Positions 55,845-64,000 of a stretch of DNA of 64,000 nucleotides are shown here, piece by piece; the first letter of the stretch is position 1, and each line of letters begins with the position of its first letter. The DNA comes from Nostoc sp. NMS7 (GTDB lineage Bacteria > Cyanobacteriota > Cyanobacteriia > Cyanobacteriales > Nostocaceae), in the NCBI RefSeq assembly GCF_017115085.1, contig NZ_JABXKJ010000231.1, positions 62,001 to 126,000 on the forward strand. Direction: 5' to 3'. The notes beneath the pieces are model-generated. The model worked only from the letters and a program-made list of their open reading frames with translations. It had not been told where the DNA came from and made no database searches. The position numbers were made by a program, and so were the translations under genes.

Positions 55845-56019
55845 GGCGTTTGGAACTCAAAACAGCTACGCAATGTCTACGACTGGCTACGCCGGAGCAG
55901 TATTATTTGGGTGTGTAAAGGCGATCGCTGCTAAAATTTAAACTACAACTGTTATGTTGGATGAATTTGGTGTGATTTTGGGAGAAAGGGTGCGATGTGT
56001 AGCGTGTCGGAGGCATTCG

Positions 56020-56055
56020 TTAGTGATATGCTTCTCTTAAAAAGCTTATTCTGTT
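56020..56055 (-). pseudogene. Scrap of the TPR gene 3' end
   Basis: The minus strand reads ISFLREAYH then stop, matching the last residues (SFLREAYH) of the TPR gene at 53535, and the flank GGAGGC...TTAGTGATATGCTTCTCT also matches 53524-53555. A second scrap, GVSHPTARTFL at about 57200-57235, matches GVSHPTTMTVRA of the same gene. They mark deleted or duplicated TPR genes in this interval. Confidence 0.6.
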
Positions 56056-56102
56056 TACCCCCTGACTGTCTAATTGGTGTTGTTTGCAGATTAATTGGTA
56101 CT

Positions 56103-56900
56103 CTAGGATTCATTACTAGGAAAATTCATAATGTATGGTCTCGCTGTTGCTAGATGATGTACGGCAATACCAGGATTTTGATGATGTACATCGTGATTAA
56201 TTGCTGCTTGAATCACCGTTTTCCCAAAAATTCGCTCTCCCCATGTTTCAATAGTACTGGAAAATTTTATCTCAAATGTCCCATATTTGCCTTTTTGGTG
56301 ATGTACAAGACGAAAGAATACTATATCCCCTAGCCCATACACAATTCGCATAAATAACCAAAACCAAAAGAATTTTTCTCCCCCTAAGAAAACTAATATT
56401 CCTAAAATCAATAGCTTAATGAGCAAATCTAGTCCTAGTTGAAGATTAAATCCATTCACTTGTAGTGAGCGAATAAAACTTTGTTCTGGCGCACTCAAGG
56501 CGTTGAGAATAACAACAAAAAAATTCCCTCGAATATGGTAAGCATCTGGGTCTAATTCTGTTGCTGGACTCCGATGATGAGCCAGATGAATCTCACAAAT
56601 TTGTGGATAACTTAGCGTCAAAATAGAAAGTGGAATAGGACTAATAGCCAAACAGCTAATTATCCTATTTATCTGTTTGTCGTTTTTAACATGAATAAGT
56701 TCATGTACGCTAATAACCCAACGAGGCAGTGTAACAGCTACAATCGCAAATAAGATCCAACTAGAGATAAATTCAGCTACAAATAAACCATAAGCCGCCA
56801 CTAGGATTAGAGCAGCCACAGCACAATGACGGAGATATTGGCTGGCATCATCATCAGTAACTATGTACTCAATTGGACATTTCCTGGTGTTTTTGAGCAT
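56103..56900 (-). CDS. Membrane fatty-acid-desaturase-family enzyme
   Basis: The 265-residue protein has the three histidine boxes of membrane di-iron desaturases/hydroxylases: HELIH (about 67-71), HLAHH (about 109-113) and HDVHH (about 238-242), plus about four membrane helices (ALILVAAYGLFVAEF, SWILFAIVAVTLP, CLAISPIPLSILTL, LLIKLLILGILVFLGG). The substrate (acyl lipid, carotenoid or other) cannot be told; length is shorter than acyl-lipid desaturases and close to carotenoid hydroxylase/ketolase-like members. It stands alone. Confidence 0.85.
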   Translation of the reverse strand: MLKNTRKCPIEYIVTDDDASQYLRHCAVAALILVAAYGLFVAEFISSWILFAIVAVTLPRWVISVHELIHVKNDKQINRIISCLAISPIPLSILTLSYPQICEIHLAHHRSPATELDPDAYHIRGNFFVVILNALSAPEQSFIRSLQVNGFNLQLGLDLLIKLLILGILVFLGGEKFFWFWLFMRIVYGLGDIVFFRLVHHQKGKYGTFEIKFSSTIETWGERIFGKTVIQAAINHDVHHQNPGIAVHHLATARPYIMNFPSNES

Positions 56901-57019
56901 TGTATCTATAAAATTAACTTACACTTTTGAATTCTACACTAGTAGACTGTGGCAGAAGTTTGCCTACTTTTAACAAGATTTCTGACAAAACCTCCTGGCT
57001 GTCTTATTGGTATATAATA

Positions 57020-57116
57020 GACCTCTTGCAAAAGTCCCTAAGAGCAGGCTCTTAGGGGAGAATTTGCCGTAAGTCAAAGGCGGGGTGGGGTTCTTTTTTG
57101 ATTTATGCAAGAAGTC
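57020..57116. mobile_element. 97-bp MITE with TAATA target duplication
   Basis: The ends GACCTCTTGCA and TGCAAGAAGTC are inverted repeats with one mismatch, flanked by TAATA on both sides (57015-57019 and 57117-57121). The interior has a hairpin (CCTAAGAG-CAGG-CTCTTAGG). It has no frame. The surrounding spacer 56901-57452 otherwise holds only the second TPR scrap (about 57200) and a G/C hairpin region at 57410-57440. Confidence 0.75.
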
Positions 57117-57452
57117 TAATAACGGATTTGAAAGCTTGAACGCCACGATTATCCTTAAGTCATCAACGTAAAAATACTGCTTAGAGAGTCAGGTAATTTA
57201 CCAAAAAAGTCCTAGCAGTAGGATGACTTACACCGTGTAGATACGGTTTCTCAACGCCGATTTAACTCACAATATCAGAGACCAAAAATTCTGCGATCGC
57301 TACTTGAGCCTATTTAGTTAGCTACTTCAACTTGTTTATGTGCGATTCCTAATACGATTGAGTCGCTGCAAGCAAGTATTTAGAAAAAACTTCAACAAGC
57401 TTTATCTCCCCTCTCCGAACTCACGGAGAGGCGTTGGGGGTGAGGTTTCGCT

Positions 57453-58118
57453 TTATTTCGCCGACGCTAATTTATCCGCAATGCGTGTAGTTTCTGGCAG
57501 GCGATATTTTGTCGTGCAGCGTAATACATAGTCAATCGCTGTCGGTAAACTAATACGATGACCACTGGAGATGTAGAGAGGTTTTACTCCTGTGCGCGAT
57601 CGCAAAACAGCCCCAATCGTTTCGCCTTTATATATCAATGGTTGCTGACTGCCTTTTGTTTCTGGCAATTCCCCATGCTTACCTACTAACAACGATTTGG
57701 CTACACCAATTGTCGGCATATCTATAAGTAATCCTAGATGGGTAGCTATACCTAATCTGCGGGGATGGGCAATTCCTTGACCATCACACAGGATGATATC
57801 TGGTATTGTTTTAATCTTTTCCAGCGCATCGAGGACAGCTGGAATTTCCCGAAATGAGAGGAAACCAGGAATATAGGGAAAGGTCGTAGGACGGTGTGCT
57901 AGGCTTGTCTCAACTACTTGCAAATCAGGAAAACTTAGTACTGCGACAGCTGCACGGCTAATTGTTCCATCAGCTTCAAAACCCATATCCACACCAGCAA
58001 CATACTGGATAGGTTCTTGAAATTGATCCTCAGTAATTACTTGATCTCCCAGCTTTTCTTGGATAACTATGGCTTCCTCCAGCGTCGAAGGCCAAGCATG
58101 ATCTCGATAAATCTTCAT
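57453..58118 (-). CDS. nfi: Endonuclease V
   Basis: Endonuclease V nicks DNA next to deoxyinosine and other deaminated bases. The 221-residue protein shows the catalytic Asp in VAGVDMGFE, the wedge motif YIPGFLSFRE with the catalytic Glu, and CDGQGIAHPRRLGIATHLGL with the third acidic residue and His. Length and order are normal. It should be active. It stands alone, with 248 bp of featureless spacer upstream. Confidence 0.93.
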   Translation of the reverse strand: MKIYRDHAWPSTLEEAIVIQEKLGDQVITEDQFQEPIQYVAGVDMGFEADGTISRAAVAVLSFPDLQVVETSLAHRPTTFPYIPGFLSFREIPAVLDALEKIKTIPDIILCDGQGIAHPRRLGIATHLGLLIDMPTIGVAKSLLVGKHGELPETKGSQQPLIYKGETIGAVLRSRTGVKPLYISSGHRISLPTAIDYVLRCTTKYRLPETTRIADKLASAK

Positions 58119-58366
58119 GTTTTAATTGGGAATAAAATTGATTGATCTAAATCCTGGTAATTTGGCAAGCAAAGAAAATAAACACTAATTTTTGATATTG
58201 ATGCCGGAAAAATATATTTTTTGCAAAAGTCGATGAAAGACTATCTTTATACTAGATATTTTAACCCTAGTTAGTTGATATCTTGCATCAGAATGTTATT
58301 TAAGGCTGTGAAGAGGGAATCCTGAGAATATAAGTTTATTTTCCCAGATTTTCTCTTTTACTCGTT

Positions 58367-59890
58367 ATGACACAGCCGAATATTCTGGAACTTGCAAAAT
58401 AGGGAGATACCGAGGCGATCGCATCTTTGATGAACCGCCACTTACATCCCAAAGCTATGACTGCAAAAGTTGCCTTCAAAGATGGTTACTTAGAGGTAAT
58501 GCTAGAATCTGCCGAAGTACCAAATCAGCAAATTTTAGTTGCATTTGTCCGCAAAGGGTTAAGGGCTTTAGGGGCTGCATCTGTTGAAATAGTGAAAGTT
58601 TATGGACAACAAACGGATAGCGAGTTTCCAGCTTGGAGTCAAGAGTTTGATTTAGCCATAGCAGAAGCTGAATAAGAAGCATTAGATAATGAACAGTCTT
58701 CTAGTAATTCTCAAACTCTAACTATTTGTATTAACTTAAGTGGCGATACTGCACGCGGATTAAAAAACCAAGATTTTCTCAGGGCGATTATTCTAGTTCC
58801 CATAGCATTTCCTGGCACACGTTTAATAGTATTTGGACTGGTTGGAGTATTTATATCAGCTCTCGGTAACAGCCCTATATTATTAATATTTTCTGTTTTA
58901 TTCGGCTTATTAATACCAACAATTGTCTTAGCCTTTATCTACCATATTTTCTGGTTTATTTGGCAAAAGCCTAAATCAGCTAATAAATTACCTAAATGGA
59001 TACCTACTTTGAATAGCTTATGGGCAGGTTTCTATGGCACAATCGTAATGGGATTATCTTTTATGCTAATCCTAACTATGTTTTCGGAATTAGCTTTTTC
59101 TAGTTGCAACTTTTACTATGAAATACCGGAATACTTAGATAGCTGTGCTGGGCATTTAACAGGACGTGCAACAAACGGAATTTTTTACAGCATTGAACAT
59201 AATGATTTTTTAAGTCAACGTTGGTTCATGATTTGGATGTTCACTGCCGCATATCTATACCAGTTAGAACACTTAGTAATAAAACGCTTCATTCCAAAGC
59301 TGAAAGTTATACTCCAAAGCTTTCAAACTAGACCTAAGAGCTACAGTATTGATCACACAGATTTAGAAATTGACAGATTGCGTGGTGATACGGGTCTAAG
59401 CCAAATGAGAAAAGGCAAAACGCAGCATTTGCCCATAAAATCACTAGCCGAATATCATTATCAAACTCCTAAAAATTTAAAGAAAAAACTGCTGATAATT
59501 ATGCTAATTTCCTTGGTTGCCATCGGAGTATATTTATTAGCAAAAATTCCAAAAATGAAAGAAAAGGCACTAACGTCTATAGCTTCTAAAGTTATGTCGC
59601 CAACTCCATTTGCAACACCACTCACACCTCAAACTGATAGATTCCGAGAGGCTGTTAATCAAGCAATCAGTGCTGCCAAACTAACCCAATCAGCAAAATC
59701 TCCAGATGATTGGAAGATAGTTACGAGTAAGTGGAAATCTGCAATCGCACTTATGAAAAACGTACCATCTTCTAGCCCCAATTATGTAGTAGCTCAACAA
59801 AAAATAAAAGAATATCAGAGAAATCTAACCTACGCTGAGAAAAATTCTGTCGGTAATAAGGAAAGCGCTCGCTCCTTAAAGCTAAACTAG
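58367..59890 (+). pseudogene. Cyanobacterial membrane protein gene broken by two nonsense codons
   Basis: One continuous frame runs from ATG 58367 (MTQPNILELAK) to 59890, interrupted only by TAG at 58400 and TAA at 58673. Between and after the stops the protein is coherent: GDTEAIASLMNRHLHPKAMT, FPAWSQEFDLAIAEAE, then IILVPIAFPGTRLIVFGLVG with four membrane helices, a TM near residue 390, and a C-terminal helical domain (FREAVNQAISAAKLTQSAKS). Both stops are one C-to-T change from Gln codons (CAG, CAA), and Gln fits the first context (AK-Q-GDTEA). Pieces of 82 residues (from 58427 or 58430) and of 293 residues (TTG 59009) might still be made. Family function is unknown. Confidence 0.8.
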
Positions 59891-59903
59891 AAAAAGGAGT
59901 ATT

Positions 59904-60050
59904 GATCGTATTAACATCAAATTACCAGATGCTATCCATGCAGCAATAGCACTATTGACTCAATGCTCTACTTTTCTAACTAATGATCAGCGCTTTGGGA
60001 GTGTTCCTGATCTATCAGTAATTTTGCTTTATCAAATTAATTCTCGCTAG
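59904..60050 (+). pseudogene. C-terminal fragment of a PIN-domain (VapC-like) toxin
   Basis: Codons read IKLPDAIHAAIALLTQCSTF, then LTNDQRFGSV...VILLYQINSR and stop. The motif PDAIHAA-(x)n-FLTNDQ is the second half of a PIN domain. There is no start and no N-terminal catalytic Asp; upstream is the stop of the preceding pseudogene. It is a remnant of a deleted toxin gene. Confidence 0.75.
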
Positions 60051-60092
60051 CTAGAATTTATAATAAAAGTAATTTCGCCCCCGAAGCCAACC

Positions 60093-61058
60093 ATGACAGA
60101 AGGAAAGACACGGCGTAATTTCCTAATTACCAGCATTGCTGTGACTGGAGGTATTGTGGCAACTAATGCTTTTCAGGAAAATACTACCAACATCGCAACA
60201 CCGCCAGCAAGTATGCCAGAACGACTGCTGGGACGCACAAAAGTAAAACTCCCGATCTTTGGGTTAGGAGGAGCAGGACAAACGCCGCTATCCTGGGAAG
60301 GAAAAGAGGATGATGCTACGGCAATTATTCAAAGAGCGCTAGAACTTGGCATTCGCTACTTTGATACAGCCGCTACTTATGGTTCGAGTGAAGATTATTT
60401 AGGCAAAGTGTTACCACCCCATCGCTCAAAGCTGTTTCTAGCAAGCAAGACTGATAAAAGAGATCGGGATGCTGCATGGCGAGAATTGGAGCGATCGCTT
60501 AAACGTCTCAATACAGATTATCTCGATTTGTGGCAGTTGCATCACGTTTCTTTTTCCGAAGAACTCGACACCATCTTTAGTCCATCTGGCGCAATTAAAG
60601 CTTTGGAAGAAGCCATACAACAAAAATTGGTGCGGTTCGCAGGTATTACCGGACATCACGACCCTCAAGTGATTGCTGAAGGGTTACGCCGCTATCCTTT
60701 CCACACTACACTGATTCCGGTGAATGCTGCCGACAAACACCACCCACGTCCATTTATCCCCGTAGTTCTACCAGTTGCTCAAGAAAAAAATGTCGGTGTG
60801 ATTGCGATGAAAGTCCCGGCTTATGGTCGGCTGTTTAAATCAGGTGGGTTGACAGGTATGGAGCAAGCTTTAGGTTACACAATGTCTCAGCCTGGAGTTC
60901 ACTGTTGCGTGATTGCTGCACAGACTATTGCACAATTAGAAAAAAATGTCAAGATAGCGCGGGCTTTTGTGCCTCTTAAGAAGGAAGAATTGACAGCGAT
61001 CGCAGCGCGGACTGCTAATATCTGGGAAGATAGTACATTCTTCCGCGCTTGGACTTAG
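60093..61058 (+). CDS. Aldo/keto reductase with Tat-type signal
   Basis: The 321-residue NADPH-dependent oxidoreductase has a (beta/alpha)8 pattern with Asp and Tyr in RYFDTAATYGSSEDYLG, Lys in LFLASKTDKRD and His in LDLWQLHHV. The N-terminus TRRNFLITSIAVTGGIVATN is a twin-arginine signal, so it may be exported folded to the periplasm or lumen. The end (ANIWEDSTFFRAWT) is like other bacterial members. Substrate is unknown. The first Met at 60093 is used because it precedes the RR motif. Confidence 0.9.
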   Translation: MTEGKTRRNFLITSIAVTGGIVATNAFQENTTNIATPPASMPERLLGRTKVKLPIFGLGGAGQTPLSWEGKEDDATAIIQRALELGIRYFDTAATYGSSEDYLGKVLPPHRSKLFLASKTDKRDRDAAWRELERSLKRLNTDYLDLWQLHHVSFSEELDTIFSPSGAIKALEEAIQQKLVRFAGITGHHDPQVIAEGLRRYPFHTTLIPVNAADKHHPRPFIPVVLPVAQEKNVGVIAMKVPAYGRLFKSGGLTGMEQALGYTMSQPGVHCCVIAAQTIAQLEKNVKIARAFVPLKKEELTAIAARTANIWEDSTFFRAWT

Positions 61059-61133
61059 TACAGTTCGCCATAAAAAATGCCCAAATCAAGCGCAAACTAT
61101 CAATTTTTTCGGATGGTCAATGGGAGTTTAACG

Positions 61134-61349
61134 ATGACGAAGCCCGACTTTAGCAAAATGTCTCGTCAAGAACTGAGAGCATATATTTTAGCTCATCGTG
61201 AAGATGATGAAGCGATTGAGGCATTAATCAAACGGAGAAGTCCTAATAGTCCGACATATCCATTCCCTCAAACTAACGAGGATTTGAGGGAAATGGAAGA
61301 GATACTCAAGAAAAAACTAGTAGTCTGTCAAGAACTAATTGACGAATAA
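61134..61349 (+). CDS. Small DUF6887-type protein
   Basis: The 71-residue protein (MTKPDFSKMSRQELRAYILA, then HREDDEAIEALIKRR) matches a short cyanobacterial family often found next to small DUF6888-type partners. Such pairs look like toxin-antitoxin or regulatory modules, but no activity is known and no partner gene is seen here. GGGAG lies 7 nt before ATG 61134, which is preferred over an upstream in-frame ATG (61077). After it lies a dispersed palindrome-like hairpin (AGAGACGGCGAT...ATCGCGTCTCT, 61360-61385). Confidence 0.75.
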   Translation: MTKPDFSKMSRQELRAYILAHREDDEAIEALIKRRSPNSPTYPFPQTNEDLREMEEILKKKLVVCQELIDE

Positions 61350-61495
61350 ATTTTCTGTAGAGACGGCGATAAATCGCGTCTCTCTAACCGTCAAAATGAA
61401 TTTGACAGACCACTAGGTAGTGGTGGAGAGGCTGTCTAATTAGTTGAAAGGTTTTACCAAGGGTTCAGATAGTGAAATCTTGCAGATATTACAAC

Positions 61496-62764
61496 TTACA
61501 AGTCACGCTGATAATATTGTGCCGCTTGCGACATATTAAATTGTAATAGCTTCTCCTCTGGCAACTTGTATCCCAAATTCGGCTTCAAAGGCGAAATATT
61601 TAAACTGCGAATAATTTCCGCCGCCACAGCCTTTGCTAGTAGCGGTGGTACAGAGTTACCAACTTGCCGAAATCCGTGCCATTTGGTTACATGAAATCTA
61701 AACCAATCGGGGTAAGAATGCAATCTTGCCGCTTCTCTAACTGTGATACAGCGCGGCGTAATTGGATGAATTGGTCTAGGAGATGTAAAAGAACCCCTAA
61801 ACTTGTCCGTTCCGGCTCTTAAAGTATTGCAGACACCAGCAGGATGTAGCTTATAAAAACGACTAATTTTTTCTCTTTCGCCTTGTTGAGTCTCCTGAAA
61901 ACGTTTAATAGTTTCCGCAGAATGTTTTGTTCTTAAACTTGAAGAAAGTATTCGCAAATTATATTCACGGTTGTAAGAATAATCATCGTCTAGGCATTTT
62001 AGCCCGCGAAGAACAAGAGCATATTTACTAGGTTTTCCGTATTCTGCCACAACCCAATTTCTTGTTATTAACTCAGGATATTTTTCTATTTCCGGTAAAT
62101 CTCCAATTGCATCCCATACTGTAGGACTCAATGGAATGTCAGATATTTTTTTAGAAGTTAAATTATTTGGTAATGCTTGTTTAGTAATCGGCTGAGGGTA
62201 TTTTGGTAACTCTACATCCTCCCTTGCGCCGATGAGAAATAATCTCTCACGAGACTGTGGTACTCCGTAATTTGCAGCGTTGAGAACTTGGTAATTTTCT
62301 TCTACTTGATAGCCGTAAATTTTAAACTCGCTAATTAAGGATTGGAGGATTTGTTTATGTTCGCCAACTGTGATCCCCCGAACATTTTCCATCACAAAGA
62401 ACTTCGGTTTTAGCTCAAAAACCAGCCGATGAAAGTGAAACACCAAAGAGTTTCGCGGATCATCAACAATTCGTTTACCAATTAGGGAAAATCCTTGACA
62501 TGGTGAGCCACAAATTACCACATCAATTTCCCGCTCGCCAATCTTAGACCGATTTCTAATTTCTTCCCCGGTTGTATCCACAACACTTTTGCATAACACT
62601 GAGCAATAAGGAAAGTTAAACTCATGTGTTCCACAGTGGATCGGGTCGATTTCCACAGAAGCCAGCACATCAAAACCAGCTTGCTCAAAGCCAAGAGTCA
62701 TACCACCCGCGCCGGCAAATAAGTCAACTGCGATCGCTCGTTGTTTTCTCATCTCATCAGCCAT
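61496..62764 (-). CDS. DNA (cytosine-5) methyltransferase
   Basis: The 422-residue enzyme has motif I (AVDLFAGAGGMTLGFEQAGF), motif IV with the catalytic Cys (ICGSPCQGFSLIG), motif VI (MENVRG), motif VIII (NYGVPQSRERLFLIGA) and motif X (FRQVGNSVPPLLAKAVAAEI). The target-recognition region lies between about 255 and 345. No restriction endonuclease gene is adjacent, so it is solitary here. Its length and layout resemble the cyanobacterial CGATCG methyltransferase associated with HIP1-rich genomes; that assignment is inference. A pair with distant restriction genes cannot be excluded. Confidence 0.93.
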   Translation of the reverse strand: MADEMRKQRAIAVDLFAGAGGMTLGFEQAGFDVLASVEIDPIHCGTHEFNFPYCSVLCKSVVDTTGEEIRNRSKIGEREIDVVICGSPCQGFSLIGKRIVDDPRNSLVFHFHRLVFELKPKFFVMENVRGITVGEHKQILQSLISEFKIYGYQVEENYQVLNAANYGVPQSRERLFLIGAREDVELPKYPQPITKQALPNNLTSKKISDIPLSPTVWDAIGDLPEIEKYPELITRNWVVAEYGKPSKYALVLRGLKCLDDDYSYNREYNLRILSSSLRTKHSAETIKRFQETQQGEREKISRFYKLHPAGVCNTLRAGTDKFRGSFTSPRPIHPITPRCITVREAARLHSYPDWFRFHVTKWHGFRQVGNSVPPLLAKAVAAEIIRSLNISPLKPNLGYKLPEEKLLQFNMSQAAQYYQRDL

Positions 62765-62828
62765 GACACCTCTAAAGCGATTGGGATTGGATATCGCGTA
62801 TTAAATATACAAAATTTTCCCAGTCCCC

Positions 62829-62890
62829 ACTCCCATTCGGCTACGCTCACGGCAAGCCTACTCCCATTCGGCTACGCTCACGGCAAGCCC
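62829..62890. repeat. Two 31-bp direct repeats overlapping the lpxB end
   Basis: ACTCCCATTCGGCTACGCTC and 11 more bases occur twice in direct succession (62829-62859, 62860-62890). The second copy supplies the last residues and the stop of lpxB. They are of the dispersed GGCTACGC repeat class. Confidence 0.85.
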
Positions 62891-64000
62891 ACTCCCCGGT
62901 AGCATTTGCAAAATTTCTTGAGCAGCGCGATCGCACACCCCAATTTCTCCTAAACACTGCCGCATTTCCTGATAATCTAGCAAAGTTTGCTCTCTGCGAC
63001 TCGGATTGAGTAGCAGTTCCATCGCCGCTTGGATAATATTCTCTGGTGTGGCTTGCTCTTGTAAAAATTCTGGCACAATCGGCTTCATCACTACTAAATT
63101 GGGTGGCGATGCAAAGGTTATAGAACCTTTGAGGATTTTACGAGCTATCCAAGCAGTCAGAGAACTTAGGCGGTAAACTACAACTTGCGGCACATTGAAC
63201 AAGGCAAGTTCCAGGTTCACAGTACCAGATTTGCTAATGCCTAAATCAGCAGCAGCAAAAACTTCCTTTTGTTGACCTGATAGAACTGTAGCCCGCAAAC
63301 CGTAACGCTCAACAGCTTCCTCAATTGGCTGTCTATAGACTTCCAGAGATAGGGGAATCCAAAAATGAACTTCAGGTAATTTAGCTTGAATAGTCTGGGC
63401 AGCTTGAAAAATAACTGGTAAAAGATATTTTAGTTCTTGGTGGCGAGAGACGGGGAGGAGTGCGATCGCAATTTGTTCTGGTGTAATCCCCAATGTTGCA
63501 CGGGCTGCTTCCCGACTAGGAGCGTCTTGCATTCTGTCAACCAAAGGATGTCCTACCCAACTAACTTTTGCCCCTTTCTCCCGAAAGTAACGCGCTTCTT
63601 GGGGAAAGATTGCCAACAGCTTGTCTGTAAAGCCGACAATCCGGTTAGTTCTACGCAAATTGACTGACCAAGCCCACTCTTGGGGAGCGATGTAATATAC
63701 CACAGGCACATCTGGTAAGTGCCGTTTCATATAAGTTCCGATTTCCACATTGGGAGTCATATAATCGATCAACACCACCAAATCCGGTGGATTTTGCTTT
63801 AGGGAAGCGATCGCCTGACGTTGCACCTGGAGAGTCGGTAAAATATAAGGCAACCCTTCTAGAATACCCATTGAGCCAATACTGCTGGTATTGCCCAGCA
63901 GAGTTGCCCCAGCCTCTACCATTTTTTCGCCACCCAGCGCCACAATCTCTAATTCCAACCCAATCGCCCCAGCTTGACGCTTCAGTGCCGTAATTAGCAG
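62858..64000 (-). CDS. lpxB: Lipid-A-disaccharide synthase (N-terminus outside window)
   Basis: LpxB joins UDP-diacylglucosamine and lipid X to make the lipid A disaccharide. Visible from the edge: LLITALKRQAGAIGLELEIV, ALGGEKMVEAGATLL, SIGSMGILEGLP, VLIDYMTPN, YYIAPQEWAWS and the GT19 donor region ISKSGTVNLELALFNVPQVV. The frame is open to base 64000; only about 15 N-terminal residues should be missing. The last residues (GSGLAVSVAEWE) are encoded by a dispersed repeat that has overrun the native C-terminus. Many Nostoc species retain lipid A genes, so it is expected. Confidence 0.93.
   Translation of the reverse strand: MLITALKRQAGAIGLELEIVALGGEKMVEAGATLLGNTSSIGSMGILEGLPYILPTLQVQRQAIASLKQNPPDLVVLIDYMTPNVEIGTYMKRHLPDVPVVYYIAPQEWAWSVNLRRTNRIVGFTDKLLAIFPQEARYFREKGAKVSWVGHPLVDRMQDAPSREAARATLGITPEQIAIALLPVSRHQELKYLLPVIFQAAQTIQAKLPEVHFWIPLSLEVYRQPIEEAVERYGLRATVLSGQQKEVFAAADLGISKSGTVNLELALFNVPQVVVYRLSSLTAWIARKILKGSITFASPPNLVVMKPIVPEFLQEQATPENIIQAAMELLLNPSRREQTLLDYQEMRQCLGEIGVCDRAAQEILQMLPGSGLAVSVAEWE

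Noticed and set aside
56103-56900. Naming the desaturase as crtW or a specific des gene
   Set aside because: Histidine boxes show the superfamily only; no substrate-specific feature could be recognised by eye.
58367-59890. Suppressed stop codons or alternative genetic code
   Set aside because: TAG and TAA end many normal genes in the window, so recent nonsense mutation is far simpler.

Overview
The window comes from a filamentous, heterocyst-forming cyanobacterium, most likely Nostoc and close to N. punctiforme. The evidence is abundant HIP1 octamers (GCGATCGC), a PII gene, ndhL, a tRNA-Leu(UAA) gene with the cyanobacterial group I intron, a bacterial dynamin-like protein nearly superimposable on the N. 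punctiforme one, and hetF preceded by a tandem array that matches the heterocyst sRNA NsiR1. Short dispersed repeats, palindromes and heptanucleotide repeats are everywhere, sometimes inside genes.

Layout. 1-2.3 kb: start of glnB, a coiled-coil membrane protein, thiD. 2.2-9.4 kb: an imperfect tandem duplication of about 3 kb carrying two beta-helix/RTX genes and a dead piece of thiD. 9.4-12.5 kb: small membrane protein, membrane-anchored subtilase, OB-like small protein, thioredoxin-like protein. 12.5-17 kb: repeat-rich spacer, seven minus-strand NsiR1-like units (one split by a 176-bp MITE), then hetF. 17-22.6 kb: DUF305 lipoprotein and two dynamin-like GTPases, one fused to a J-domain. 22.9-31.2 kb: Uma2 protein, decayed hicBA, cysteine synthase, 2Fe-2S protein, DUF5331 protein, YgfZ, and a four-GAF histidine kinase. 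31.6-38.5 kb: dead IS4-type element, a gene it truncated, membrane protein, Ser/Thr kinase, vapBC-like pair, coiled-coil membrane protein. 38.7-40.2 kb: ndhL-DUF3007-trpA. 40.5-45.9 kb: intron-containing trnL, directly abutted by a dead Tn7/CAST-type element (frameshifted and truncated tnsAB fusion, headless SF2 helicase, one end with repeated binding-site-like motifs). 46-50 kb: unknown protein, flippase-like protein, two lipoproteins. 50-57 kb: two convergent STAND-type genes (WD40 and TPR) that have both lost their ATPase core, each with a 21-bp minisatellite upstream. 56-64 kb: desaturase, endonuclease V, a gene with two nonsense codons, PIN fragment, aldo-keto reductase, m5C methyltransferase, lpxB (partial).

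The strongest signals are the NsiR1/hetF regulatory module, the relic Tn7-like transposon docked at trnL, the dynamin/J-domain pair, and the pair of ATPase-less STAND genes with matching 21-bp arrays. Many genes here are decayed. All calls come from reading the sequence; no database search was run.
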